DNA of 64,000 bases. Origin: Mesorhizobium loti (GTDB lineage Bacteria; Pseudomonadota; Alphaproteobacteria; Rhizobiales; Rhizobiaceae). Each line of letters opens with the position of its first letter. Within the stretch, counting starts at the first letter, position 1. The stretch covers positions 62,001 through 126,000 of the forward strand of contig NZ_QGGH01000011.1 in NCBI RefSeq assembly GCF_003148495.1, in the 5' to 3' direction. Shown here piece by piece: positions 8,411 to 17,300 of this stretch. Below the pieces are notes generated by a model. That model was not told where the DNA came from. It did no database searches and saw only the letters and a list, made by a program, of their open reading frames with translations. Made by a program: the position numbers and the translations under genes.

Positions 8411-8745
8411 CAGTGCTTTCCTCCGGTCGAGCCGAAATAGGCCACCACCTGGTTGATAGCGACCAGCGTTCCGGCGACGTAGAGCAGGAGCTTCATGGCG
8501 GTCTTGGCTATCCATGTCGTGCGCGTCCACAGTTCGACGATCTTGAAGCCGGCCTCGAACTTGTCCCTGTCGAGGCCCAGAAACAGGTCGAGGCGATCGC
8601 GCTTGAACTTTGGCAGATGGCCCGCCCAGATCAGCGCCTGCCGTTCTTCTGTTGTCAGTCGATCCAGCCATCCGATTGTTTCATCGTCGAGATCGACGAG
8701 CCTTCGCGGGAGCGCGTGACCTTTGCCATCGTCATGCTCCGTCAT
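8410..8745 (-). CDS. Small protein with C-terminal membrane helix, lysis region
   Basis: A 111-residue protein. The first 75 residues are charged and helical (WLDRLTTEERQALIWAGHL), then a hydrophobic helix lies at about 84-105 (MKLLLYVAGTLVAINQVVAYF). Its stop overlaps the start of the next membrane protein (TGATG), so the two are made together. It could be a holin-associated or membrane-regulating protein of the lysis cassette, but no family is recognised. Confidence 0.65.
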   Translation of the reverse strand: MTEHDDGKGHALPRRLVDLDDETIGWLDRLTTEERQALIWAGHLPKFKRDRLDLFLGLDRDKFEAGFKIVELWTRTTWIAKTAMKLLLYVAGTLVAINQVVAYFGSTGGKH

Positions 8746-8888
8746 TCACGTTCCCCGGCGCCTGCACTGCCATGCCTACAACCCCATTCTATCGCGCGAA
8801 GTTCCGCGCCGTTGCCCTTTACGCTTCATTCAATCGCGTGGGGCTATGGTCTTGCCAGCCTTGGCGATCCTACCGATCGTCGGGGTCA

Positions 8889-8930
8889 GACCCTGCCGGT
8901 CCGCTGTAACGGGACGGCAGGGTCGCTTTT
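8889..8930 (+). terminator. Hairpin with short T-run, plus-strand terminator candidate
   Basis: A perfect 10-bp inverted repeat (GACCCTGCCG at 8889-8898, CGGCAGGGTC at 8915-8924) with a 16-base loop is followed by GCTTTT on the plus strand only. It lies in a roughly 200-bp gap between two minus-strand genes with no supported plus-strand gene, so it may end an antisense transcript or read-through. Confidence 0.4.
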
Positions 8931-8943
8931 CAGTCTGCGGGAG

Positions 8944-9093
8944 TTAGGCGCGCGCCACGCCGAGGAGGAGAAGCACGAAAAGCGTCACCAGGATCGCGAT
9001 ATTGAGCATCTGCTGCGGCAGGCGCGAGCCGGTGACCTTGTCGCCGAAATAGACGAGCAGGGCGACGAGGAGAATGTCGAAGCGGTCAATCAT
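8944..9093 (-). CDS. 49-residue two-helix membrane protein (holin or antiholin candidate)
   Basis: An ATG frame of 49 residues with two hydrophobic segments (about 5-16 and 29-48) separated by a polar loop YFGDKVTGSRLPQQ. This is typical in size and hydropathy of small phage membrane effectors. It lies inside the lysis cluster on the same strand. A second two-helix protein is encoded at 10116-10466 beside the endolysin, so one could be holin and the other antiholin. This assignment is inference. Confidence 0.55.
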   Translation of the reverse strand: MIDRFDILLVALLVYFGDKVTGSRLPQQMLNIAILVTLFVLLLLGVARA

Positions 9094-9104
9094 GGGATTT
9101 CCCT

Positions 9105-9437
9105 TCAGGTTCCATTGTCAAACTGGGCCTTCTCGCCCGACATGACGAGACAGGCGACCTTGCCGTTGCCGAGCAGGACCGAGAACGTGCCAGCGTCGGA
9201 TTTGAGGATGAGCATCTGCCGGCCGGTCGCATCGCCGCTCATGACGACGAATTCATGGAAGCGATCGGCGAGATTTTTCAGAAGCACGGGCAGCGGGCCA
9301 CACGGCAGCGGATCGGCATGCGCCCGGATGGTGAGGAACGTGATCGCTGCCAGGCAAACCGCGATCAGGATGCCGGCGACGATCAGTACGCGGCGGATGA
9401 CCGGCGTTGCTAGGTCTTGCAGCCCTTCCATGCCCAT
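9105..9437 (-). CDS. Membrane-anchored hypothetical protein of the lysis cluster
   Basis: A 110-residue protein with one transmembrane helix (about 18-38, RRVLIVAGILIAVCLAAITF) and a 70-residue extracytoplasmic part that looks like a small beta-rich domain (GRQMLILKSDAGTFSVLLGN). Same strand as and 10 bp downstream of the o-spanin candidate. No family recognised. Confidence 0.65.
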   Translation of the reverse strand: MGMEGLQDLATPVIRRVLIVAGILIAVCLAAITFLTIRAHADPLPCGPLPVLLKNLADRFHEFVVMSGDATGRQMLILKSDAGTFSVLLGNGKVACLVMSGEKAQFDNGT

Positions 9438-9446
9438 GTCCGTCTC

Positions 9447-9725
9447 CTACTTGATCAGAGCTTTGATGGTGACGCCCTTAGTATGGTTCAGGCGCCGGCA
9501 CTCGCCGAAAGTCGCTCTGTCTCGAGCCCACAGGCGGCTTGCCTCATGATCGGGCAGGAAGCGGTGCGGAACATCGACCAGTTGCCCGCATTCGCGCATG
9601 ACGCTCGGATCGACATGGGCCTTCGGCTCATCTACCGACAGCGTCGATACCGATTGACAGCCTGGCGGGGATGCCGCGCCCAGACTTGCAAGCGCCAGCA
9701 GTGTCACCAGCCGCGTTCGGGCCAT
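9447..9725 (-). CDS. Outer-membrane spanin subunit (Rz1-like lipoprotein), nested in the Rz frame
   Basis: The 92-residue product starts at ATG 9725. A signal sequence (MARTRLVTLLALASLGAASP) leads to Cys23 in a non-canonical lipobox. The body has the o-spanin-like spacing of Cys and helix (ECGQLVDVP, then LWARDRATFGECRRLN). The first 98 nt overlap the 3' end of the Rz-like gene in another frame, the classic Rz/Rz1 nested arrangement. O-spanins join the i-spanin across the periplasm to fuse inner and outer membranes in the last step of lysis. Confidence 0.75.
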   Translation of the reverse strand: MARTRLVTLLALASLGAASPPGCQSVSTLSVDEPKAHVDPSVMRECGQLVDVPHRFLPDHEASRLWARDRATFGECRRLNHTKGVTIKALIK

Positions 9726-10119
9726 TGTCTTCGTCCTTCTGTTGCCGGATGCGATCCTCGAGATCGGCGATGCGCAGCGTGTCGGCATCGGCTTGATCGG
9801 CGAGCTCTTGTGCTGCGGCGTCGATCTCGGCCTGCTTGGCCTTTGCCTTTGCCGCCGCTGCAAGTTCGGCGCGGCGCTGTTTCTCCTGCCAGACCAAGCG
9901 TTCGTTCAGTTGGCCGGCGGCGTACTCGCGATCGACACGCCCATCGACGAAGCCGGCCAGCACCGGACCAGCATAGGGGATGTATCGAAGCGGCCCGATC
10001 GGCAAGCCCTCATAGAACAGGACGATGCAGCCGGCGACGACCAGCGGCAGGCCGACGCGGCTGGTGCAGAAGGTCCAGATCGGACCAAGCACGACAAGGA
10101 TAGGGCCGAGGAACATCAC
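9628..10119 (-). CDS. Inner-membrane spanin subunit (Rz-like)
   Basis: The 163-residue protein has hydrophobic N-terminal segments (about 1-42) followed by a long Ala/Lys/Glu/Gln helix (about 75-130, with WQEKQRRAELAAAAKAKAKQ) expected to form a periplasmic coiled coil. The gene order endolysin, holin candidate, Rz, Rz1 and the overlap with the Rz1 frame support i-spanin. The start overlaps the previous gene by 4 bp. Two N-terminal hydrophobic stretches rather than one is slightly unusual. Confidence 0.75.
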   Translation of the reverse strand: MMFLGPILVVLGPIWTFCTSRVGLPLVVAGCIVLFYEGLPIGPLRYIPYAGPVLAGFVDGRVDREYAAGQLNERLVWQEKQRRAELAAAAKAKAKQAEIDAAAQELADQADADTLRIADLEDRIRQQKDEDNGPNAAGDTAGACKSGRGIPARLSIGIDAVGR

Positions 10120-10466
10120 GGTCCTTCTCCTGGCGGTGGCGGCATTGCCGGCCCTGGTGTAGGCATGTCAGCCGGAACGACGGTGCGCTGATACATCTCG
10201 GTCTGCATGCCGCCGCCGCCAACGCCGCCGATGTTGGTCAGACCGCCCTTGTCGTCCCAAACCGCTCCGAAGACATACGAGCCGATGACTGACGCCATGA
10301 GCAGCAGCAGCCCATTGACCGCGGTCTCGGAAAGCTGGATCGGCCGGCCGAGGATCGCCAGATAGGTCACCATCGCGCCGCACCAGACGAGCACGATGAC
10401 GATGATCCGCCTGCGCATCGTCCACGACGAGCGGAACGCATTGCGCGCGGCGCTGCGCGGGTTCAT
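10116..10466 (-). CDS. Holin candidate, two transmembrane helices
   Basis: The 116-residue protein has a basic N-terminus (MNPRSAARNAFRSSWTMRRR), two hydrophobic helices (about 21-40 and 50-70) and a Gly/Pro-rich soluble tail. It lies one base after the endolysin stop and overlaps the Rz-like gene by 4 bp. This location and topology suit a holin that releases the endolysin. No sequence family is recognised with certainty. Confidence 0.6.
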   Translation of the reverse strand: MNPRSAARNAFRSSWTMRRRIIVIVLVWCGAMVTYLAILGRPIQLSETAVNGLLLLMASVIGSYVFGAVWDDKGGLTNIGGVGGGGMQTEMYQRTVVPADMPTPGPAMPPPPGEGP

Positions 10467-10467
10467 G

Positions 10468-10959
10468 TCAGCCGACCCATTCGGCCGTCAGGGCGGCGTC
10501 ATAGTGCTGCGCAATGACAGCGATCTCCTGTGCCCGATCGGTGCCGTTGATGATGCGGCGAGCTTCGACGAAGTCGGAATGCTGCAGATCGATATAGTCG
10601 GAAAGCTTGCGGCCGGTGAACCAGCCTTCGCGCATGCCAGTCACAGCGATCTTGGCCGCATTGGCCGGATCGAGCGCAAGCGTCGGATCCTGATCGAAGG
10701 CCACGCCGAGCTCGCGGGCGGCGCGCTGATAGTTCGCCTGCCAGGTCAATTGCACGAATCCGCGACCGAACCACGGATAATAGCGCAGGTGCGCCCGGCG
10801 CCAGTCTTCCGACAGCCAATAGGCCTCGACGACCGGCCGCATGGTATGCGCGGTCTCCCAGAAGGTGGTGGCGAGCACATAGGCGCACTGGTTGCGGAGC
10901 AGGCCTTGCGCCTTGCTCTCATCGATGAGCAGGCGGGTGCAGCCGAGGGATAGATCCAT
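10468..10959 (-). CDS. Phage endolysin, GH19 (chitinase-like) muramidase fold
   Basis: The 163-residue protein shows the GH19-type endolysin pattern: a catalytic Glu in FWETAHTM (33-40) and GRGFVQLTWQANY (65-77), which is the family hallmark. There is no signal peptide, so it should depend on a holin for release. It degrades peptidoglycan at lysis. It is the first gene of the lysis cluster and lies divergently from the TadG-like gene, separated by 149 bp. Confidence 0.9.
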   Translation of the reverse strand: MDLSLGCTRLLIDESKAQGLLRNQCAYVLATTFWETAHTMRPVVEAYWLSEDWRRAHLRYYPWFGRGFVQLTWQANYQRAARELGVAFDQDPTLALDPANAAKIAVTGMREGWFTGRKLSDYIDLQHSDFVEARRIINGTDRAQEIAVIAQHYDAALTAEWVG

Positions 10960-11030
10960 CGCGTTTGCCTTTCCATGGTCGGGGAAATTGTTCGCTTTCG
11001 GGGTGCTTAACCAATCGCTAATGCAACCCC

Positions 11031-11059
11031 TTGCTGCATTGCGCAGCCGGGCCTATGCT
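11031..11059 (+). promoter_or_regulatory. Sigma70-type promoter for the TadG-like gene
   Basis: TTGCTG (11031-11036), a 17-bp spacer and TATGCT (11054-11059) lie 50 bp upstream of the ATG at 11109. No match to the prophage operator lies near it, so it should be active in the lysogen. Confidence 0.6.
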
Positions 11060-11108
11060 TTGAAGGCACGGGGAAAATAGTTGCGGCAGGGCTATGGGGG
11101 ACGCTGCG

Positions 11109-12623
11109 ATGTTTCGTATTCTGCGTAACTTTTGGAACGATCAACGCGGTGTCGCGATGCTGTTGGTCGCGATCATGTTGCCGGTTCTCATCGGGTTTTC
11201 TTTGCTGGCCATAGACATGAGCCGGGCAACCGGGCTTCACCAACAGTTGCAAAAGGGCATCGACGCCATCGCTCTGGCCGCCGCCGCGGAACTGGATGGC
11301 AGATCGGATTCGATCACGCGGGCCAACCTCACCGTAACGACGCTGCTCGCCAACCAGACATTGTATTCGGAACTTGGCGGTCACACGCTCGTCCCGGCAG
11401 ACGTGACGGTCACCTACCTGACCGGGATACCCGCCAGCGACGAAACCGCATTGACCGCCGCTGGCGTCGACGCCAACAGCGTGAATTGGGCGAGCAGCGA
11501 TCCCAAACTGGTGTCTTTAGCCGAAGTGACGATAAATGCATCCGGCTTGGCAAAGGGCGCCGGTGCCTTCGCGACAATCTTCCCCGCGAGCCTCGTCGGG
11601 AGCACAGACACTTTCGACATCCGGCCGCAGGCTGTCGCCGGGTTCGTTCAGTCGATCTGTGAAACGGTTCCGCTGTTCATGTGCAATCCGTTCGAGACCA
11701 CGGATTCTTCGACCAGCAAGACGATCCAGCAAGCCTTTGCCTCTGGAGACACCTACAGCCGCGAATTCCGCGTCCTGAAGGTCGACAGCAACCCTGGCCC
11801 TGGCAACTTCGGACTGATCGACAACAACCTGAGTTCATTGCGCGATGCCATAGCGATGGGCACATCTGGTACCTGCTATAGCCGCGACGCACTCACCACA
11901 AAAACCGGCGTCACGCTCGGCCAGGTCAACACGGGCCTCAATGTCCGCTTCGATCTTTACAGCGGCTCGTTGAATAAGAGCAGCAAGGATTTCAATTACC
12001 GGCCAGCGACCAATGTTCGCAAAGGCCAGAAGACGGGTTGCAGCAAGTACGATCCCGTGGCTGACAACACCGCGCTGCCCCTGCCACCAGGAACGAACTA
12101 TGTCGATGCGAAAGGAATGTCAGACGCGATTGGTTCCCAAGGCTTTTGGACGAACTACTGGCAGATCAACCATGGCGTGCCGTACCCGAACGTTCCCAGC
12201 GCTACCAACCCAACCGGCTCCACGAGCGCTCCCGCATCACGATATGACGTCTACAAGTACGAGATCGCCAAAAAACTTGTCAGTGATAAGTCGCTGGCTC
12301 CGACCAAGGAGAACGGCGATCCATCCTGCTACAAGGGGGATACGCCGACACTCGATCCAGACCGCCGACTGCTCAACATGGCGATCGTCAACTGCATCGC
12401 CAACCAAGCGAAGCTAAACGGCCACATCTCAATCAAGCCGGACGGCTATGCCAGCGTCTTCGTGAACACACCCGTTCTCAAGCAGGATAACACCAAAGAC
12501 CCAGAAGATCCCTCTGCTGGCGAGAAGCCGATCAGCCTGGAGATCGTCGATGTCGATGGCGGTTTCGCCAACAACACCCTTGTCGACAAGGCATTTCGCA
12601 ACGAGGCTCAGCTTTACCGGTAG
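11109..12623 (+). CDS. TadE/TadG-like Flp pilus-assembly protein, prophage moron
   Basis: The 504-residue protein starts at ATG 11109 (GGGGGAC ribosome site). It has the TadE/TadG N-terminal pattern: short cytoplasmic head ending DQRG, a hydrophobic helix (about 14-35, VAMLLVAIMLPVLIGFSLLA) and IDMSRATGLHQQLQKGIDAI leading to a long extracytoplasmic region with several Cys. TadG-like proteins are minor components of Flp/Tad pilus machines. Here it stands alone on the plus strand between tail-fibre and lysis genes, with its own promoter. It may alter host surface adhesion or pilus function. The GC content looks lower than in its neighbours. Confidence 0.8.
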   Translation: MFRILRNFWNDQRGVAMLLVAIMLPVLIGFSLLAIDMSRATGLHQQLQKGIDAIALAAAAELDGRSDSITRANLTVTTLLANQTLYSELGGHTLVPADVTVTYLTGIPASDETALTAAGVDANSVNWASSDPKLVSLAEVTINASGLAKGAGAFATIFPASLVGSTDTFDIRPQAVAGFVQSICETVPLFMCNPFETTDSSTSKTIQQAFASGDTYSREFRVLKVDSNPGPGNFGLIDNNLSSLRDAIAMGTSGTCYSRDALTTKTGVTLGQVNTGLNVRFDLYSGSLNKSSKDFNYRPATNVRKGQKTGCSKYDPVADNTALPLPPGTNYVDAKGMSDAIGSQGFWTNYWQINHGVPYPNVPSATNPTGSTSAPASRYDVYKYEIAKKLVSDKSLAPTKENGDPSCYKGDTPTLDPDRRLLNMAIVNCIANQAKLNGHISIKPDGYASVFVNTPVLKQDNTKDPEDPSAGEKPISLEIVDVDGGFANNTLVDKAFRNEAQLYR

Positions 12624-12625
12624 GC

Positions 12626-13897
12626 CTAAGACCAGACCGTCGACAGATCCTGGAGCGCCGAGTCCGACATCGGCGCCCAGACGTGGATGAAGCGGATATA
12701 GCCGCCGTTGACCGTGACATCGCCGGGCAGCCCGCCGAAAGCCGCTGCTTCGGCCGTGGCGACCAAACTAGTTCCGACAGTCGCCACAGGATCGCCGTTG
12801 ACTGACATCGAAAGCCGCCCGCTGACCCTGGTTACCGCGATCTGGTGCAAGTTGGCGGAATAATGGGAGCGCGGATCGGTGACTGTGCGGCTTGCCAGCA
12901 AGGCGTTGAAGTCCGACGCCTGCATTGCGAGGTTATCGGCCGAGGCGAGCCGCTCGAGCGTGACGCCATTGTCAAGCGCATTGGTCGCAACGGCCAACGG
13001 AATAGTGACATGATCGTTGTTGTCTTCCTCGTAGCCGACGAGGATGGTCCAGTTCATCGACGTCAGAGTTGCTAGGAACGTCCCGATTATGCCGATCGGC
13101 ACGTCGCCATAGGGAATCTCGAGACCGAAGGCGGAGAGCGCACCGGGTGTATCGACGATATCGGCTAGCGTTTTCGATACGCCTGCGACGGAATAGACCC
13201 CGTTGAGGAAGTCTGCCGAGGCGAGGGTACTGCCGGGCAGGCTATAGGTTGGGCGGGCCGAAAGCGTAGGCAGATCGGCGTCGGCCTGGAGGTCAAGGCG
13301 TTCGATCGAGCGGATGTAGATGCTATGTGCCAGATAACCGGCGCCTGGCGCAGCGCCCAGCGAAAGCGCAGTTGCTGTCAATGCAAAGACATCGGCTGTT
13401 GTGGTCTCAACTGCGTTGCCATCGGCCGACATCGAGAGGCGGCCGGCCGAGCGCGACAGCGCGACCTTGTGAACACCAGTAGGGAAACCCGCTGTATCGT
13501 TGACTTGGCGGAAGTAGATGCCGACGGTGTCCGTGGCGTTCATATAGCCGCTGGTCAGACGGGCCAGATAATAGGTGCCGTCACCGGTGTCCGTGTAGAG
13601 GAATGGATAGCTGGTGCCGCTATCGGCGCGCTGGTAGTATTCGACGACGACGGTCTGATCGTCGCCCAAGAAGGCGGCGAGCGCGTCGCCGATCACCTCC
13701 ACCGAAGGTGAAGCCTCAGAGTCCAATATCTCAAGCCCTGCGCTTGTGACCCAGCCCGGCTGGTCGATGACGTCGGCAGCCGTGACGGTGACGCCTGCGA
13801 CTGTATAGCTTGCGCCCTTGAAGTCGAGCAGGGTCGTGTCGAGCGGAGGCGTTGGTGTTCCAGCGCCCTGCGATGCCCAGATGCCGAACGAGGTCAT
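12626..13897 (-). CDS. Tail-associated protein with two concanavalin-like repeats
   Basis: The 423-residue protein consists of a tandem duplication: about residues 22-205 and 225-415 share the order AGVTVTAADVIDQPG / AGVSKTLADIVDTPG, then SAGRLSMSADGNAV / VSGRLSMSVNGDPV, then a closing IYIRSIERL / YIRFIHVWA. The SGRLSMSVNG stretch resembles LamG/concanavalin-type lectin folds used in phage adhesins. It ends 2 bp from the TadG stop (convergent) and overlaps the next gene upstream by 4 bp. A receptor-binding or distal tail role is inferred. Confidence 0.65.
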   Translation of the reverse strand: MTSFGIWASQGAGTPTPPLDTTLLDFKGASYTVAGVTVTAADVIDQPGWVTSAGLEILDSEASPSVEVIGDALAAFLGDDQTVVVEYYQRADSGTSYPFLYTDTGDGTYYLARLTSGYMNATDTVGIYFRQVNDTAGFPTGVHKVALSRSAGRLSMSADGNAVETTTADVFALTATALSLGAAPGAGYLAHSIYIRSIERLDLQADADLPTLSARPTYSLPGSTLASADFLNGVYSVAGVSKTLADIVDTPGALSAFGLEIPYGDVPIGIIGTFLATLTSMNWTILVGYEEDNNDHVTIPLAVATNALDNGVTLERLASADNLAMQASDFNALLASRTVTDPRSHYSANLHQIAVTRVSGRLSMSVNGDPVATVGTSLVATAEAAAFGGLPGDVTVNGGYIRFIHVWAPMSDSALQDLSTVWS

Positions 13898-14322
13898 ACC
13901 AGTTTCCCGATTGCCAGCCAGACGTCGGTCGAAAGCTGGATCAGTTCGGCGCCTGCATATTGCCCGTCGAGAACGACCGACCCGCCGCTGACGCCGTTGA
14001 TGGTGACGCCCGCATCGCCGGTGATGGTGACTGCCCCTGCCCCGAGCGCGGCAACCTTGATCGAAACCTCTGCGTCATAGGCAACGTCGGCGTGTGCCGG
14101 CCATGTCACCGCAATCGCGCCTGCATTGCTGCAGGTGATCAGTTTTCCGGCGTCGCCGATGACGGGCGTGTAGCTCGTCCCCGTCTGCGCATTGATGGGC
14201 GTCTTGGTGTAGAAGGCGTAAAGTTCCGTGAACATGTCGTTGAGCATGGAGCCAGCCGCACGGGCTTTGGTCCCGGTCCCGTCGTTTGCCGACGCGCCGA
14301 GTGCGATGGTTTGCTGTGCCAT
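13894..14322 (-). CDS. Phage tail fibre-like small protein
   Basis: The 142-residue protein begins MAQQTIALGASANDGTGTKA, a beginning I recognise from phage tail-fibre or appendage proteins, followed by a beta-rich Gly/Ala/Val-repeat domain. It is coupled by ATGA to the lectin-like protein downstream and lies 3 bp after the tail-tip gene. Probably a distal tail structural protein. No enzyme motif is present. Confidence 0.6.
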   Translation of the reverse strand: MAQQTIALGASANDGTGTKARAAGSMLNDMFTELYAFYTKTPINAQTGTSYTPVIGDAGKLITCSNAGAIAVTWPAHADVAYDAEVSIKVAALGAGAVTITGDAGVTINGVSGGSVVLDGQYAGAELIQLSTDVWLAIGKLV

Positions 14323-14325
14323 TGG

Positions 14326-17300
14326 CTATTCCTGATCGAATGAGACGAAGGTGCTGTCGAAGGACCAGACATCGGAATCGAATGACGGCACGAAACCGCC
14401 GTCGAGAATGATGTGAGCCCGGGCCCTATAGCCGCGCCCTGCAACTTGCCGCGCCTGACCCGCCACCAGGATATCGATCGCGGTCATCATGAAGACGTCG
14501 AAGGTGATTTCCGCCGGCGGATCGGATCCAAGATCGGACGCCACGTCGGCGCTGGCATAGTGGACGCTGCCTGTGCTTGAGGTCAGCGTGCGCTTGTAGG
14601 TAGGGCCGTCATAAATATCGACTTCGAAGGCAAGTGCCGCCTCGCCAAAGGTCACAGGGTTGAGGCCGGCTGCGAGCCGCGAGCGATAGTCCCAAGAGAT
14701 GTCGAGACCATCCGGCGAGCCGATTGCCGCCGACAGATTGACGCACGCATAGGGCGTTTCCGCCGCGCCGATGATCGTATGCGGCACCACGGTTCCCGTC
14801 GCCGGGTTCTGGGTCAGGCCGATGGCCTTGTAATATTTCGTCGCGTATAGATCGGCCAGCGAGTGCGAGACGCCCTTGATCCACGACGCATCGATCATGA
14901 CGAAGCGGTCACCGACCTGGTGCAGAGATGCGAACACCTCGGTCCCGCGATAGCCACGGATCGTGAACCCGGACAGCGTGAAGGTGCCATTTCCGTTGTC
15001 GACCGCCGTCTTGTAGCCGACACCCTCCCAGCGACCTTGCGCGCCGATAAAGGCGAAGTTCGCCCCGGCCAGGACTTGGTCCTCAGTCTTGTCGACCAAG
15101 AGCGCCATGCTGCCGGCGGTCTTGCGGATCGTCACTGTGGAATCGTCTGTCGTGGCGAACGGATCGAGCGGGTTGGCCAGAACCGTCTCGCAGATGCCCA
15201 CAACGCCATATTGCGGGGCCTGTGAGAGCAGCGCCGTCAAATCTGCCGCCGTATCGCCCCGATAGAGGACGCCGCCGCCCCAGCCAGCCTGCCCGCGCGA
15301 GGCGACGACGCCATATTGACGGAGCCCAAGCCCGCCTAGATCGTCCGCATAGTGGAACAGCGGCACGTCGAGGTGGATGTACTGGCTCTGCAGGCTCACC
15401 GCGACCGGGCCGAGGCCAACGCTCGTGACTGGCGTGATCGTGGTGGCGACTGAGGTCTGGAAATCGCTGGCCTGGATGTCGGCCGACATATCCCGATTGA
15501 GCCCGACACTGGCGATCTGGACGGCATAGGTGATTGCACCACTTGGGACCGAGACGACATCGCCCGGCAACAGGGTCGGCTGGCCAATGACCGAATAGGT
15601 ATGGTCACGGCGCTGCGCCTGTGCCTCGAAATATTTCTGGGTGCAGAAGGTTTTCGCATCGAGGTCCGACAGCACCATCGGCGTCGAGTATTTGTCGACC
15701 TTCCTCGAATTGTTGATCGGCGGCATCTGGAAGGACGCCGGGCGTGAGTTATAGCCCTGCTCCCTGGAGATGTAGTCGAGTTCGACCCGTGATGTGGTCC
15801 GGATCGATGCTTCATCGGTGCTGTCGATCGCCGAGTTTTCGGCGAACACCAGATCGGCGGTCGTCAGTATGGCGTCGAGCGCGAACGCGTCGTCCCGGCC
15901 CGGCTTCTTGAAGTAGAAGCCAGATCCGATATCGGCGAAGGAAAACCCGTAGATATCGGCAATCGATTGCAGTGCGGTCCTGACATTGGTGTCGCTGGCG
16001 ATGACAAAACCGTATCCTGACAGACCGCTGAAGCCTTCAAAAGTCAGTTCCTCGGGCGCATAGCCGGCGAGGAACATGACCTTGGTAATGATGTCGGACA
16101 GATCGACAAGTCGCGGCGAGGTGCCGGGCAAGCGGTATTCTACCCAGACGTGATTGACATAGAGGAAATAGGACGCCTTGGTCTGATCGACGAAGGGGAC
16201 TTCGAAGGTGAAGGCAGGCACCGTGAAATCGCTGATTTTGGCCGCTGTCTTGGCCGCGATATCAACGCCCCAGATTTCGTGCGTTCCATGGATGAAAATG
16301 GCAGTGCCTGACTTCGGAACTGTCCGATCGGTGTTCAGCGGCCCAGACATGCTTTCCAGCAGAACGGAGACGGTGAAGGTGTCGACAAGGCCGGTGTCGG
16401 GCGCGATGCGGCGCGCGTTGAAGGTGCTGCCGTTCTTCTCCATCACCAGCAGGTATTCGGTCAGCGGGTCATAATGGATGCCGGAGACATTGCCCGCCGG
16501 GCTGTAGACGACGGCAAAGGACCATGCATCGCCATTGAAGGTGACCTCATAGACATCGCCGCCGCTCGCCGCCGTATTGGAGAAGAACGACGCCGAACCT
16601 GGCCCGATCCTGCCGCGCACGAAAGGACCGCTGAAGGCGGTTGCATTGCGGGTGACGTCGACCGATCCGGCGACAAGATCGATAACGGCAAAGGCAGACG
16701 GATTGCCGCCCGAACCGTCGGCGTCATTGCCCGCGATCAGCCACTTGTCGACGAACTGTTCGGCGACATACCAGACGAAATCCTCGCCGCTATCTTCGGA
16801 AAACTCGGCGACAATGGCACCCGTGGCGATGTTGTAGACGCGCGTCGGGGAGCCGAGGTCGGACGGAATCGAAAGCTTGACCCAGACATAGCCGGAGGCG
16901 CGCAGGCAAAGCAACGTCGGCGTCGTGCTCGCGGCATAGGCATCGGAACCAGCCAAGGGAATCCGATAGCGCTCCAGATGGGTATCGGCATCGAGCACAG
17001 AGAGGTAGCATTGACCAAGGCCGGGCAGATCGGCTGCGGTCAAGACCTGGTAGATTGCATTCTCTGACGGATCGTAGCCGGCATGCTCGTAGGAATACAG
17101 CGGAGCGCCTGTGGTTGGCGCCGCACCGGTCCATGCGATTGGCTGCGTACCGCCGTCATCGTCGGCAGCATTCGAAATGACAGCTTTGACCGTAGGTGCG
17201 CTGCTGGCGACATAGCCCGACAGGTAGACCATGGCAAAGCCCTGCCATGCTCCGGCCTTGGTCCCGATGACGTCAGCCGTGATAGGGTCAACCGTCGTCT

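Noticed and set aside
8773..8910. Short plus-strand frame before the hairpin at 8889
   Set aside because: No ribosome site and unlikely composition; stop lies in the hairpin loop.
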